Assembly: GCA_017629395.1 (NCBI GenBank)
Contig: JAGBXH010000154.1
Coordinates: forward strand, 1-23,311
Direction of reading: 5' to 3'
From: Clostridia bacterium
Lineage (GTDB): Bacteria > Bacillota > Clostridia > Oscillospirales > CAG-272
DNA length: 23,311 bases
The position numbers were made by a program, and so were the translations under genes. This document shows positions 4,960 through 13,089 of the stretch, piece by piece. Position 1 is the first letter of the stretch, and every line of letters starts with the position of its first letter. The notes beneath the pieces were generated by a model that worked only from the letters and a program-made list of their open reading frames with translations, searched no databases and was not told the origin of the DNA.

Positions 4960-7623
4960 ATGAGAAACATTAAATCCATTCTTACTATGGTTTTGTGCCT
5001 GGTAATGGTTGCTCTCATGATCGTTGGCTGTAAGCCCGCTCCCGGTCCCGACACTGAGACCAGCACCGAGGCAGGCACCAACGCTCCCGACGTTGTGGAA
5101 CCCTACGTTCCCAAGAAGGCAGAGTACAACACCACTACCTCCACCATGCCCAGTAACTGGAATGAGCTGACGTATAAGGATAACAACGATACGCAGATCA
5201 TGAGCTACATCGGCTCCGCATTCTTCGAATACGACTACAAGTTCGAGAATGACCAGAAGTTCAATGCTGACGGCTCTATCAACAAGGCAGGCATCGTTCC
5301 CGGTGCGTACACCACCAACTACTCCGCAGCTACCAAGCTCGAGGACGTAACCAAGCTGGTTGACGCTAAGTGGGGCTACACCGATGCTCAGAAGGAAGAG
5401 GGCGGCTACGCTTGGAAGATCACCCTGCGTAACGACCTGAAGTGGGATGACGGCACTGCTATCACCGCTGCTGACTTCGTTTGGACCATGCAGCAGGTTC
5501 TGGACCCCACGTTCATGAACTATCGTGCAAACACCTACTATGATACCCTCATGATCAAGAACGCTAAGGAATACTTCTACTCCGGCGCTCCTATCTACGC
5601 TCCCATCGTTCCCGCTTACGGCGAAGGTGAGACCCCTGATTACTCCTTTGATTACAACGGTGCTGAGGTTTACCTGAACACCACTACCACCGGCATGACT
5701 CTGGCAGCTTACTCCCTGGAGGAGCTGATCCTCAATTATGTTGGTACTGAAGAGGCTATTGCTGCTCTGAATGCAATCGCTGACGCAGCTAACGAGTATG
5801 GCTACACCCTGATCACTGCTGAGAACATGGAAACCGCTAAGGCTCTTATCGGTTACGCTCTGATGCCCTTCGGCATGGATTGGAGCAGCATGGATGCGGC
5901 TACCCAGGACGAGCTGTTCAAGGAGACCCTGTTCTACATCTCCGGCTACGGTGATGCAGTTGATTGGAACACTGTAGGTATCTACTCCATCGACGACGAG
6001 AACGCTATCGTTCTCTGCCTTGACAAGACCTACTCCTTCCTGAAGGAAGACGGTTCTCTGTCCGTATGGGCTCCCTACTACTTCTCCAGCCTGCCTCTGG
6101 TACACAAGGCTAAGTATGACGCTGCAAGAATTGCTCCCGCTAACGGTGCAACTCTGTGGACCTCTAAGTACAACTCCTCTCTCGAGACCACCGCTTCTTG
6201 GGGTCCCTACAAGCTCGTTGAGTTCGAAGCAGGCTCTCACTACAAGCTCGCTATCAACGAGAACTGGTACGGTTGGAACATGGAGACCTACAAGAACCAG
6301 TACAACGTAACCGCTATCAACTGCCGTGCAGTTGAGGAGTTCTCTCCCAAGTGGCTGGGCTTCCTGAACGGTACCTATGACGATGCTTCTCTGCAGACTG
6401 AGAACGTTGGCGAGTACCTCGACTCCAAGTACGTTTACTTCACCTCTACCTCTACCGGTACCTTCGGTATGCAGCTCTTCAGTGACATTAACGTTCTGAA
6501 GGCTAGCGCAAACAACAACGGTATTCTGGCTATCCAGGAATTCCGTCACGCATTCAACCTCGCTCTGAACAGAAGCGACATCGTTGAAAAGATCTGGCCC
6601 GGTTCTTCCGTTCCTTGCTTCGGTCTGCTCAACGTTGCTTACTACTATGATATTGAGAACTCTCCCGAGCTGCTTGACGGCGGTCAGTACCGTAACGCCA
6701 AGATCGCTAAGGAAGGTATCCTCCGCGCATACGGCTACGAGCAGGCAGCTGATGGCACTTGGTCCAGCGGCGCTCTGACCGGCCTGTCCACCGATGAGGC
6801 TTATGATACCCTTACCGGTTACAACCCTGAGCTTGCTAAGGAAAAGATGAAGGAAGCTATTGATATCCTGCTCGCTAACGCTGAAGAGTACGGCTACGAT
6901 TCTTCCAAAAACATCACCCTGGTATACGGTGCTTCCACCGATACCGACAAGCAGAGATTCAGAGCTACCTACCTGCAGGAAGTTCTGGACGGTCTGACCA
7001 AGGGCACTGCTCTTGAGGACAAGATCGACGTCGTATTCGATGCTTCCGCCGGCTCTCAGTGGGCAGAGGCATTCCGTACCGGTCAGACTCAGATCGGCTT
7101 CGGTTACGGCTTCTCCGGTAACGCATTCAACCCCTTCGATATCATTGGTGCATTCGTTAACCCCGATGACTCCCTGAACTACCACATGTACTGGGATACC
7201 TCCGCTATCGATCTGACTCTGACCATGCCCGTAGACGAAAAGATGGACTACGAGGGTGAGGGCGAAGAGATTACCATGTCTATCCAGAACTGGTACTTCT
7301 GCCTGAACGGTCTGGCAGCTTCCGAGGAGCAGGAAAAGACCTACAACTGGAGTGAAGGCTATGCTCCCGTTAACGCAAGACTGATGATCCTCTCCAAGCT
7401 GGAAGAGCTGACCATTAAGGAGTCTCGTTCCGTAATGCTGATCGCAGACGGCGGCGGATCCTTCCTGGGTGCTAAGTTCGCATACTTCTCTGAAGACGAG
7501 CACACCTTCATGGGCTTCGGCGGTCTGAGATACATCGAGGTTGTTTACACTGATGCTGAATGGAACGCATTCGTACAGGCAAACAACGGCGACCTCTCCG
7601 CAGAGTACAAGAAGTCTGAGTAA
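4960..7623 (+). CDS. Oversized lipoprotein substrate-binding protein, oligopeptide ABC transporter (SBP family 5)
   Basis: An 887-aa extracellular lipoprotein. The ATG at 4960 is preferred over 4945 because GGAGGA (4947-4952) sits just upstream. The N terminus is a lipoprotein signal: Arg/Lys, then a hydrophobic stretch (LTMVLCLVMVALMIVGC) with Cys24 as the lipid attachment site, then a Pro/Thr/Glu linker. The family 5 signature is seen at residues 153-178 (KITLRNDLKWDDGTAITAAD and following) and again around 525-542 (IQEFRHAFNLALNRSDIV). Usual members are 500-600 aa, so about 300 residues are extra. It captures peptides or other oligomers for the permeases OppB/OppC encoded downstream. Codon choice is strongly restricted (AAG, CTG/CTC, GGT/GGC, GCT), unlike the neighbouring genes, which suggests very high expression. 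Family 5 also includes oligosaccharide and nickel binders, so the ligand is open. Confidence 0.9.
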   Translation: MRNIKSILTMVLCLVMVALMIVGCKPAPGPDTETSTEAGTNAPDVVEPYVPKKAEYNTTTSTMPSNWNELTYKDNNDTQIMSYIGSAFFEYDYKFENDQKFNADGSINKAGIVPGAYTTNYSAATKLEDVTKLVDAKWGYTDAQKEEGGYAWKITLRNDLKWDDGTAITAADFVWTMQQVLDPTFMNYRANTYYDTLMIKNAKEYFYSGAPIYAPIVPAYGEGETPDYSFDYNGAEVYLNTTTTGMTLAAYSLEELILNYVGTEEAIAALNAIADAANEYGYTLITAENMETAKALIGYALMPFGMDWSSMDAATQDELFKETLFYISGYGDAVDWNTVGIYSIDDENAIVLCLDKTYSFLKEDGSLSVWAPYYFSSLPLVHKAKYDAARIAPANGATLWTSKYNSSLETTASWGPYKLVEFEAGSHYKLAINENWYGWNMETYKNQYNVTAINCRAVEEFSPKWLGFLNGTYDDASLQTENVGEYLDSKYVYFTSTSTGTFGMQLFSDINVLKASANNNGILAIQEFRHAFNLALNRSDIVEKIWPGSSVPCFGLLNVAYYYDIENSPELLDGGQYRNAKIAKEGILRAYGYEQAADGTWSSGALTGLSTDEAYDTLTGYNPELAKEKMKEAIDILLANAEEYGYDSSKNITLVYGASTDTDKQRFRATYLQEVLDGLTKGTALEDKIDVVFDASAGSQWAEAFRTGQTQIGFGYGFSGNAFNPFDIIGAFVNPDDSLNYHMYWDTSAIDLTLTMPVDEKMDYEGEGEEITMSIQNWYFCLNGLAASEEQEKTYNWSEGYAPVNARLMILSKLEELTIKESRSVMLIADGGGSFLGAKFAYFSEDEHTFMGFGGLRYIEVVYTDAEWNAFVQANNGDLSAEYKKSE

Positions 7624-7665
7624 TTTTAGCTAAGGCTGACTTGGGGCTGTAAAGCCCTGAACGAG

Positions 7666-7695
7666 GCGGTGGGCGAAATTCCTTTCGCCCACCGC
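7666..7695 (+). terminator. Strong stem-loop after the binding-protein gene (terminator or mRNA stabiliser)
   Basis: GCGGTGGGCGAAA (7666-7678) and TTTCGCCCACCGC (7683-7695) form a perfect 13-bp stem with a TTCC loop, 42 bases after the stop codon. The bases after it are only mildly T-rich (GATTTCGCATTTT), so it may be a leaky terminator or a stabiliser that keeps the binding-protein message more abundant than the permease message. Confidence 0.6.
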
Positions 7696-8045
7696 TGATT
7701 TCGCATTTTATCATTCCCTCAAACGTACACAATAACAGTAATTCGATCAGCCCTTATGGGTAAAACGTCGGCAAAACAGTGCCGATCCGTGTTTCAAACT
7801 ACCGTAATTTTGTAAAAAACAAAAGCGCGCAGCTTTTTTTGCGCGCAAACGCCTTTACAAACGGCACCGAAACGTCTGTTTCGGTGCGGTGTGCAAGGGC
7901 GTAGCTGTGACAGATGAACCAAATTGCCGCAAAGCGAATCGTCTCAAACCGCGGGCAGGGGCTTGCCTTGTCATACAGGCGTCTTGCATTGGTTCGCTTT
8001 CACTCGCATTACCAAAAATGAATTCGCCCTCGGGCGCGAACTGCT

Positions 8046-8073
8046 TTGAAAAGACAGAATTTTTCACTAAAAT
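8046..8073 (+). promoter_or_regulatory. Candidate promoter for the permease-ATPase genes
   Basis: TTGAAA (8046-8051), 16-base spacer, TAAAAT (8068-8073), about 135 bases before the OppB-like start. Boxes match four and five of six consensus bases. It would allow the permease and ATPase genes to be transcribed separately from the binding protein. Confidence 0.4.
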
Positions 8074-8206
8074 CTTTTTTACAGGCATACAGGTGATGTC
8101 AAAGGGAAAAGATGTAGGTATCGGGAAAGCTGTCCGTCTGCAGGCTCGGTTCGACTCCCGTGCGGCTCATGACTTCGAAAAAAAGCAAAACAGAGGAGAA
8201 ACACCT

Positions 8207-9217
8207 ATGTATATGTTTAAATATGTGACAAAGCGTCTGCTTTTGATGCTGTGCACATTCTTTATCATCTTTACGATGTGTTTTGTGCTCATCAAGATGC
8301 TTCCTATCCCTGTAAACGTGCTTCCCGGTATGGATACCGAGATCGCGTACAGAACCCTGGAGGGCAGAGGCTGGATCACCAATATCAGACCAGGAGCAAA
8401 CGGTGTCTGGGAGTATGACAGAGTGCCGATCATCATTCAGTACGGTAACTACCTTAAGAGAATCGTATTGGACGGTGACTTTGGTATCGCGACCACACTT
8501 CCCGGTTATGCTACCAAGGACCTTTGGACAGAGGTATTCATTCCCAAGCTTCCGCCTACAGTACTGATCAACATTTACTCAACCCTGATCGGCGTTCCGA
8601 TCGGTCTTGGCTTGGGTATTTTGGCTGCGCTCAAAAAGAATAAGTGGCAGGACCAGGTCATCAACATTTTCATTATCCTGTTGATCTCTCTGCCCAGTAT
8701 CGTTCTGGCTCTGCTTATTCAGTACTTGTTCTGCTTTAAGCTGCACCTGTTCCCCATCAGTATGGAAACAAGTAACGCTTATTTCACCTGGCCCGTCTTT
8801 AAGTCCATGCTGCCCGCAGTATTTGCGCTGTGCCTGGGTTCGATCGCAGGCTACGCGCGCTATACCCGTGCGGAGCTCTCTGAGGTACTGACGGGTGAGT
8901 TCATGCTGCTTGCAAGAACCAAGGGTCTGACCAAGAGCCAGGCAATTGCAAGACACGCAATGAGAAACTCGATGGTCGTTATTTTCCCGTCCATCCTTTC
9001 CGAGTTTATTTCGGTGCTTTCCGGCTCGCTGATCATTGAGAAGATGTTCCTGATCAACGGTGTAGGCGGACTGTACCTCTCTGCAATTACCAATACGGAC
9101 TATGATGCGTTCATGCTGCTGTCCGGTTTCTATACCTTGATCGGCTTGACCGCAGGTATCGTAATCGATATCAGCTACGGTATCATTGACCCGAGAATCA
9201 GAATGGGGGCGAAGTAA
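8207..9217 (+). CDS. oppB: Oligopeptide-type ABC transporter permease (OppB/DppB-like)
   Basis: A 336-aa integral membrane protein of near-usual family length. The ATG at 8207 follows GAGGAGA (8194-8200). An N-terminal membrane segment (LLLMLCTFFIIFTMCFVLIK) is followed by an extracytoplasmic loop, then five more hydrophobic segments. The permease coupling loop that contacts the ATPases is visible as ELSEVLTGEFMLLARTKGL, followed by HAMRNS. The C terminus ends in the common DPRIRMG pattern. It pairs with the OppC-like protein to form the channel. The next gene starts one base after its stop codon, indicating translational coupling. It is the only core subunit in this cluster without an obvious large insertion. 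Confidence 0.9.
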   Translation: MYMFKYVTKRLLLMLCTFFIIFTMCFVLIKMLPIPVNVLPGMDTEIAYRTLEGRGWITNIRPGANGVWEYDRVPIIIQYGNYLKRIVLDGDFGIATTLPGYATKDLWTEVFIPKLPPTVLINIYSTLIGVPIGLGLGILAALKKNKWQDQVINIFIILLISLPSIVLALLIQYLFCFKLHLFPISMETSNAYFTWPVFKSMLPAVFALCLGSIAGYARYTRAELSEVLTGEFMLLARTKGLTKSQAIARHAMRNSMVVIFPSILSEFISVLSGSLIIEKMFLINGVGGLYLSAITNTDYDAFMLLSGFYTLIGLTAGIVIDISYGIIDPRIRMGAK

Positions 9218-9218
9218 T

Positions 9219-10907
9219 ATGACTAACAACAATCAATATGCAAATATCCCCGCTGATAAGTTTAAGTTCGCACAGAGAAACGACCTGAGCCACGATAAGA
9301 AGTTTGATACCAAGCCCGTCAGCTATTTCCAGGGCGCATGGCGTCGCTTCTGCAAGAACAAGGGCGCGGTCGTTGGCGGTGTCGTCATTCTGTGTCTGGT
9401 GCTGTTTGCGATCATCGCACCCATCTTTACCGCTTACACGCCCGACTACTATGATATGTCCTATGCCTATATGACGCCCAAGCTTAACTTTATGGATAAG
9501 CACGATATCAACTTCTGGGACGGCGGCAGAACCAAGAATGCCAACACGCTTGGCTATCTCAAGGATCTTGCGCTGGAGCAGGAGACCGGCAGAGACGTTA
9601 TCAAGGGTGAGGTGCAGGTCAGCGAGGACGGCAGTAACTACACCTACCGTTATGACACCTATTACGGTGTTGGCTTTGGTAAATACAAGGAGATCACCCG
9701 CGCGGAGTTCGATGATATCCAGAGATATCAGAACGAAACCGGTAAGCAGGTGCTCTATCCCTTGGTTTACGTCAAGGACAGACCTACGCATACCAAGAAT
9801 AATTCGGATGCTAACATCTACTATAAGGTAGAAAAGCAGGATGAGGCGACCCTTCGTCCCTTGCTGGATGAAGAGGGTAAGCTGATTCCCAACTACTGGA
9901 TGGTTGATGCGGAGAGCACGTCCTCTCTGGTCGTTCCTTACAACTCTATCAGACTTGAGGGTGAGGACGGCGTGATCGAAAAGGTTCCCATGTACGATGA
10001 GGACGGCAGACTGATGAAGGATGAAAACGGTCAGCCTATCATGGGCGATAAGGTCTACTACTACGTGTACGGCAGACAGATGCCCAGTACGGTTGAGGTA
10101 AGAGTGGAATACTACGAGTACTATACCTACCTGCACGCAAAGGCAGGCGACGGTATCGGTGAGCCCGTATTCTTCTTCGGTACGACCGATACGGGTAAGG
10201 ATATTTTCTCCTGCCTTGCATACGGTGCAAGATTCTCCTTTATCTTCGCATCCGTCGTTGCACTTGTAAACTTCATCGTCGGCGTGATCTGGGGTTCTAT
10301 CTCCGGTTACTTTGGCGGCGTGCTCGACCTTGCTATGGAGAGATTCTGCGAGGTGCTTGGCTCCGTTCCTTCCATGATCATTATTACGCTGCTCAAGTTC
10401 CACGTCGGACGCTTCATACTGCAGCATGCGCTATACGATCTGGTGGATATTCAAAGTGCGCTGATCCTGTTCATTGCGTTCTTTGCAACCGGCTGGATCG
10501 GTATGGCGGGCAGAACGCGTATGCAGTTCTATCGCTTTAAGAATCAGGAATACGTGCTGGCGGCAAGAACGCTGGGTGCGGGTGATGCAAGAATCATGTT
10601 CAAGCACATCTTCCCCAACGGTATCGGTACCATCGTTACCAGCGTTGCTCTGGTCATCCCCTCCATGATCTATTCGGAGACAAGCCTTTCCTACCTGGGT
10701 ATTATCAACCTGGAGGCAGGCAAGCTGACCTCTGTCGGTACGCTGATCAACGCAGGTCAGAAGGCGTTTGCATCGGGTGAGGTTTACAGAGCATACGTTG
10801 CGTTGTTCCCCTGCGCGTTCCTTGTATTGCTGATGCTCAGCTTTAACTTGTTCGGTAACGGTCTGAGAGACGCGTTCAACCCGTCGCTCAGAGGATCGGA
10901 GGAGTAA
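9219..10907 (+). CDS. oppC: Oligopeptide-type ABC transporter permease (OppC/DppC-like) with large extracytoplasmic insert
   Basis: A 562-aa membrane protein; usual OppC is about 300 aa. The ATG at 9219 begins one base after the oppB stop. Residues 48-72 are the first membrane segment (GAVVGGVVILCLVLFAIIAP). The family core resumes at about 318 with FFFGTTDTGKDIFSCLAYGAR, which corresponds to the HxxGTDxxGRD block of normal OppC. Between them lie about 240 extra residues rich in Tyr, Asp and Glu without membrane segments. By the topology of the family this insert faces outside, where the binding protein docks. The ATPase coupling loop is at 444-467 (EYVLAARTLGAGDARIMFKH). No frameshift or repeat suggests an artefact. 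The OppD-like gene starts one base after its stop, with a GGAGGAG ribosome binding site inside the oppC end. Confidence 0.9.
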   Translation: MTNNNQYANIPADKFKFAQRNDLSHDKKFDTKPVSYFQGAWRRFCKNKGAVVGGVVILCLVLFAIIAPIFTAYTPDYYDMSYAYMTPKLNFMDKHDINFWDGGRTKNANTLGYLKDLALEQETGRDVIKGEVQVSEDGSNYTYRYDTYYGVGFGKYKEITRAEFDDIQRYQNETGKQVLYPLVYVKDRPTHTKNNSDANIYYKVEKQDEATLRPLLDEEGKLIPNYWMVDAESTSSLVVPYNSIRLEGEDGVIEKVPMYDEDGRLMKDENGQPIMGDKVYYYVYGRQMPSTVEVRVEYYEYYTYLHAKAGDGIGEPVFFFGTTDTGKDIFSCLAYGARFSFIFASVVALVNFIVGVIWGSISGYFGGVLDLAMERFCEVLGSVPSMIIITLLKFHVGRFILQHALYDLVDIQSALILFIAFFATGWIGMAGRTRMQFYRFKNQEYVLAARTLGAGDARIMFKHIFPNGIGTIVTSVALVIPSMIYSETSLSYLGIINLEAGKLTSVGTLINAGQKAFASGEVYRAYVALFPCAFLVLLMLSFNLFGNGLRDAFNPSLRGSEE

Positions 10908-10908
10908 G

Positions 10909-13089
10909 ATGAACAATAAAGAAGTAAAATTATCCGTCAATAATCTGAAGGTCTCCTTCCGTACCGATGCAGGTAAGGTGCAGGCAGTACGTGATATTTC
11001 CTTTGACCTTTATAAGGGCGAGACCCTTGCAATCGTTGGCGAGTCCGGCTCGGGTAAGTCGGTAACCTCCAAGGCGATCATGGGTATTTCCGCCGTAAAC
11101 TCCATTTACGAGGGCGGCGAGATCCTGTACGACGGTCAGGATCTGATCCGTATTCCCGAGGAAGAGATGCACAAGCTGCGCGGCGATAAGATCGCCATGA
11201 TCTTCCAGGATCCGCTTTCCTCGCTCAATCCCATCATGCGTATCGGTAGACAGATCACCGAGGCAATGCTGCTCAAGAACAAGGCAAACCGCAAGGAGGG
11301 TCGCGAGACCTTCAACAAGACGCTTGCCATTCTGTCCGATACCATGAAGCAGGCGATTGCTGTTGATGCGCAGTCCAACGTGACCCCCGCAGAGATCGAC
11401 AAGCTGATCAAGACCTTTGACAGCTTCAATATTCAGTCCATCAAGCTGGAGAACAGCTACAATGACGCTTACACCGCGGCAGAGGAGCTGATTTCCATGA
11501 TCGAGGACATCCTTTTCCTGAACGAAAAGCGTCAGAAGCAGGATACCGTATCCAAGATCAAGGAGATTTCCCGCAAGCTGGTAGATATTGACGACAAGTA
11601 TTTTGCGTCCCAGTATACCGACGTGCTTAGAATGCATAAGGATGCGATCGACGCAGCCGTTCGTGTAGAAAAGGCAAAAACTCGTCTGAAGAGAACGACC
11701 GTGCTCGCGCTCAAGCAGCTTCGCGAGACCGCGCAGGAAATGGTCGCGCAGACTCCCTACAACTTCTTCAGAATCGGTTATTACGTGTATAAGAATCCCC
11801 AGACGGATCTGAGCCTGATGCCCGCTGAGGAGGCGAACGATATCGCATATAAGTTCCTGATGCAGGACTTTATGGATGAGTTTATCGCGCTGGAAAAGCT
11901 GGCAGTTGAGTTCTCCGCGAAAAAGACGCTGGAGAATAAGAAGGCGGCTGTCACGGCTCTGGAGGATGCAATTGCATTCTTCAAGGCAGGCGGATTTACC
12001 GCACGTGATGCAGACGCTGAAGCCAAGAAGGTGATCAGAAGCGTTAAGGCTGCTATCGATCCTCTTGCAGTTGTCAAGGATAACGTTGCTTATACCTTTG
12101 GCAGCGCTCTTGGAAGAGAGGTAGAGAAGTACTTCTTCTATATCAAGAACAATCCCAAGGAAGAAAAGCGTTTTGAAAAGCAGACCAAGAAGAAGGAGGC
12201 GCTGCTTGCCAGAGGCAAGAAGGTGGATTGGAACGTGGTTCCCAAGTCCGTCATTGAGCCTGAGGTACAGATCGAGAATATCGTTTCTGTCATGATGCGC
12301 GTCAAGAACAAGTTCCATGCGGACATTGAAAGCGCAGACAGCGTTGACTTTGATAAGAGATGCATTGAGATCATTGATTATCTCAAGGAAAAGGCTTCTC
12401 AGGTCGTTTACAAGCTGACCAAGAGAATTGCCAAGGAAAAGGCGATCAAGCTCATGGAGGAGGTTGGTATTCCCGAGGCGAGAATGCGCTTCCGCCAGTA
12501 TCCCTTCGAATTCTCGGGCGGTATGCGTCAGAGAATCGTTATCGCGATCGCGCTGTCGGCTAACCCCGATATTCTGATCTGCGACGAGCCTACCACCGCG
12601 CTGGACGTAACCATTCAGGCGCAGATCCTGGAGCTGATCAACAAGCTCAAGAGAGAGCGTGACCTTTCCATTATCTTTATTACGCACGACCTTGGCGTCG
12701 TTGCAAATATGGCAGACAGAATTGCCGTTATGTATGCAGGTAAGATCGTAGAGTACGGTACTGCGGAGGAGGTCTTCTACAATCCTCAGCATCCCTACAC
12801 CTGGGCGCTGCTTTCCTCTATGCCTGACCTGGATACCAACGAAAAGCTGGATGCGATCCCCGGTACGCCTCCTAATATGATCTATCCTCCCGTTGGCGAC
12901 GCATTTGCGGACAGAAACAAGTACGCAATGGAGATCGACTTCGAGATGCAGCCGCCTATGTATCAGGTATCTCCTACGCACTTTGCGGCTACCTGGCTGC
13001 TGCACCCCAACGCTCCCAAGGTAGAAATGCCTAAGGTCATTACCGAGCGTATCAAGAGAATGAAGGAAAGAGGTGGCATCAATGGATAA
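10909..13089 (+). CDS. oppD: Oligopeptide-type ABC transporter ATPase (OppD/DppD-like) with about 380-aa helical insert
   Basis: A 726-aa cytoplasmic ATPase; usual OppD is about 330 aa. Start ATG 10909, preceded by GGAGGAG. Visible motifs: Walker A GESGSGKS 44-51, Q-loop Gln100 (IFQDP), signature FSGGMRQR 535-542, Walker B ILICDE 555-560, and H-loop His593. About 380 residues (roughly 125-508), rich in Lys, Glu, Ala and Ile and largely helical in pattern, interrupt the helical subdomain between the Q-loop and the signature. The family sequence resumes at KAIKLMEEVGIPEARMRF. In ordinary OppD/DppD the C-terminal domain has four conserved cysteines (GCxFxxRC, a later C, and one near the end); here those positions read GDAFADRN, EID and AATW, so all four are missing. 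All ATP-binding motifs are intact, so the protein should be active. Confidence 0.9.
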   Translation: MNNKEVKLSVNNLKVSFRTDAGKVQAVRDISFDLYKGETLAIVGESGSGKSVTSKAIMGISAVNSIYEGGEILYDGQDLIRIPEEEMHKLRGDKIAMIFQDPLSSLNPIMRIGRQITEAMLLKNKANRKEGRETFNKTLAILSDTMKQAIAVDAQSNVTPAEIDKLIKTFDSFNIQSIKLENSYNDAYTAAEELISMIEDILFLNEKRQKQDTVSKIKEISRKLVDIDDKYFASQYTDVLRMHKDAIDAAVRVEKAKTRLKRTTVLALKQLRETAQEMVAQTPYNFFRIGYYVYKNPQTDLSLMPAEEANDIAYKFLMQDFMDEFIALEKLAVEFSAKKTLENKKAAVTALEDAIAFFKAGGFTARDADAEAKKVIRSVKAAIDPLAVVKDNVAYTFGSALGREVEKYFFYIKNNPKEEKRFEKQTKKKEALLARGKKVDWNVVPKSVIEPEVQIENIVSVMMRVKNKFHADIESADSVDFDKRCIEIIDYLKEKASQVVYKLTKRIAKEKAIKLMEEVGIPEARMRFRQYPFEFSGGMRQRIVIAIALSANPDILICDEPTTALDVTIQAQILELINKLKRERDLSIIFITHDLGVVANMADRIAVMYAGKIVEYGTAEEVFYNPQHPYTWALLSSMPDLDTNEKLDAIPGTPPNMIYPPVGDAFADRNKYAMEIDFEMQPPMYQVSPTHFAATWLLHPNAPKVEMPKVITERIKRMKERGGING

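Larger units (their letters stand above)
7624..8206. other. Structured non-coding spacer between binding protein and permease genes
   Basis: About 580 bases without a credible gene; an open frame entering the permease from 7889 has no ribosome binding site or protein-like composition before 8207. It holds several hairpins: the strong stem at 7666-7695; TCGGCA/TGCCGA near 7769-7786; GCGCGCA/TGCGCGC around 7824-7846; and a perfect 10-bp stem GCACCGAAAC/GTTTCGGTGC at 7864-7887. Near 8145-8166 is a tRNA-T-arm-like string (GGTTCGACTCCCG) that does not fold into a tRNA. A candidate promoter lies at 8046-8073. Confidence 0.5.

Noticed and set aside
4939..7503. 854-aa minus-strand open frame opposite the binding-protein gene
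   Set aside because: It is an artefact of the narrow codon choice of the plus-strand gene, which removes stop codons from the opposite strand; the plus strand has the promoter, ribosome binding site, lipobox and family motifs.
8120..8170. tRNA-like 3' half (GGTTCGACTCCCG followed by GCGGCTCA)
   Set aside because: The T-arm stem does not pair beyond two bases, no 5' acceptor strand complementary to the end is present upstream, and no anticodon arm can be drawn.
11280..12435. Frameshift or assembly fusion as the cause of the OppD insert
   Set aside because: The frame is continuous, codon use inside the insert matches the flanks, and no duplicated or foreign gene fragment is recognisable; the partner ATPase and permease also carry inserts.
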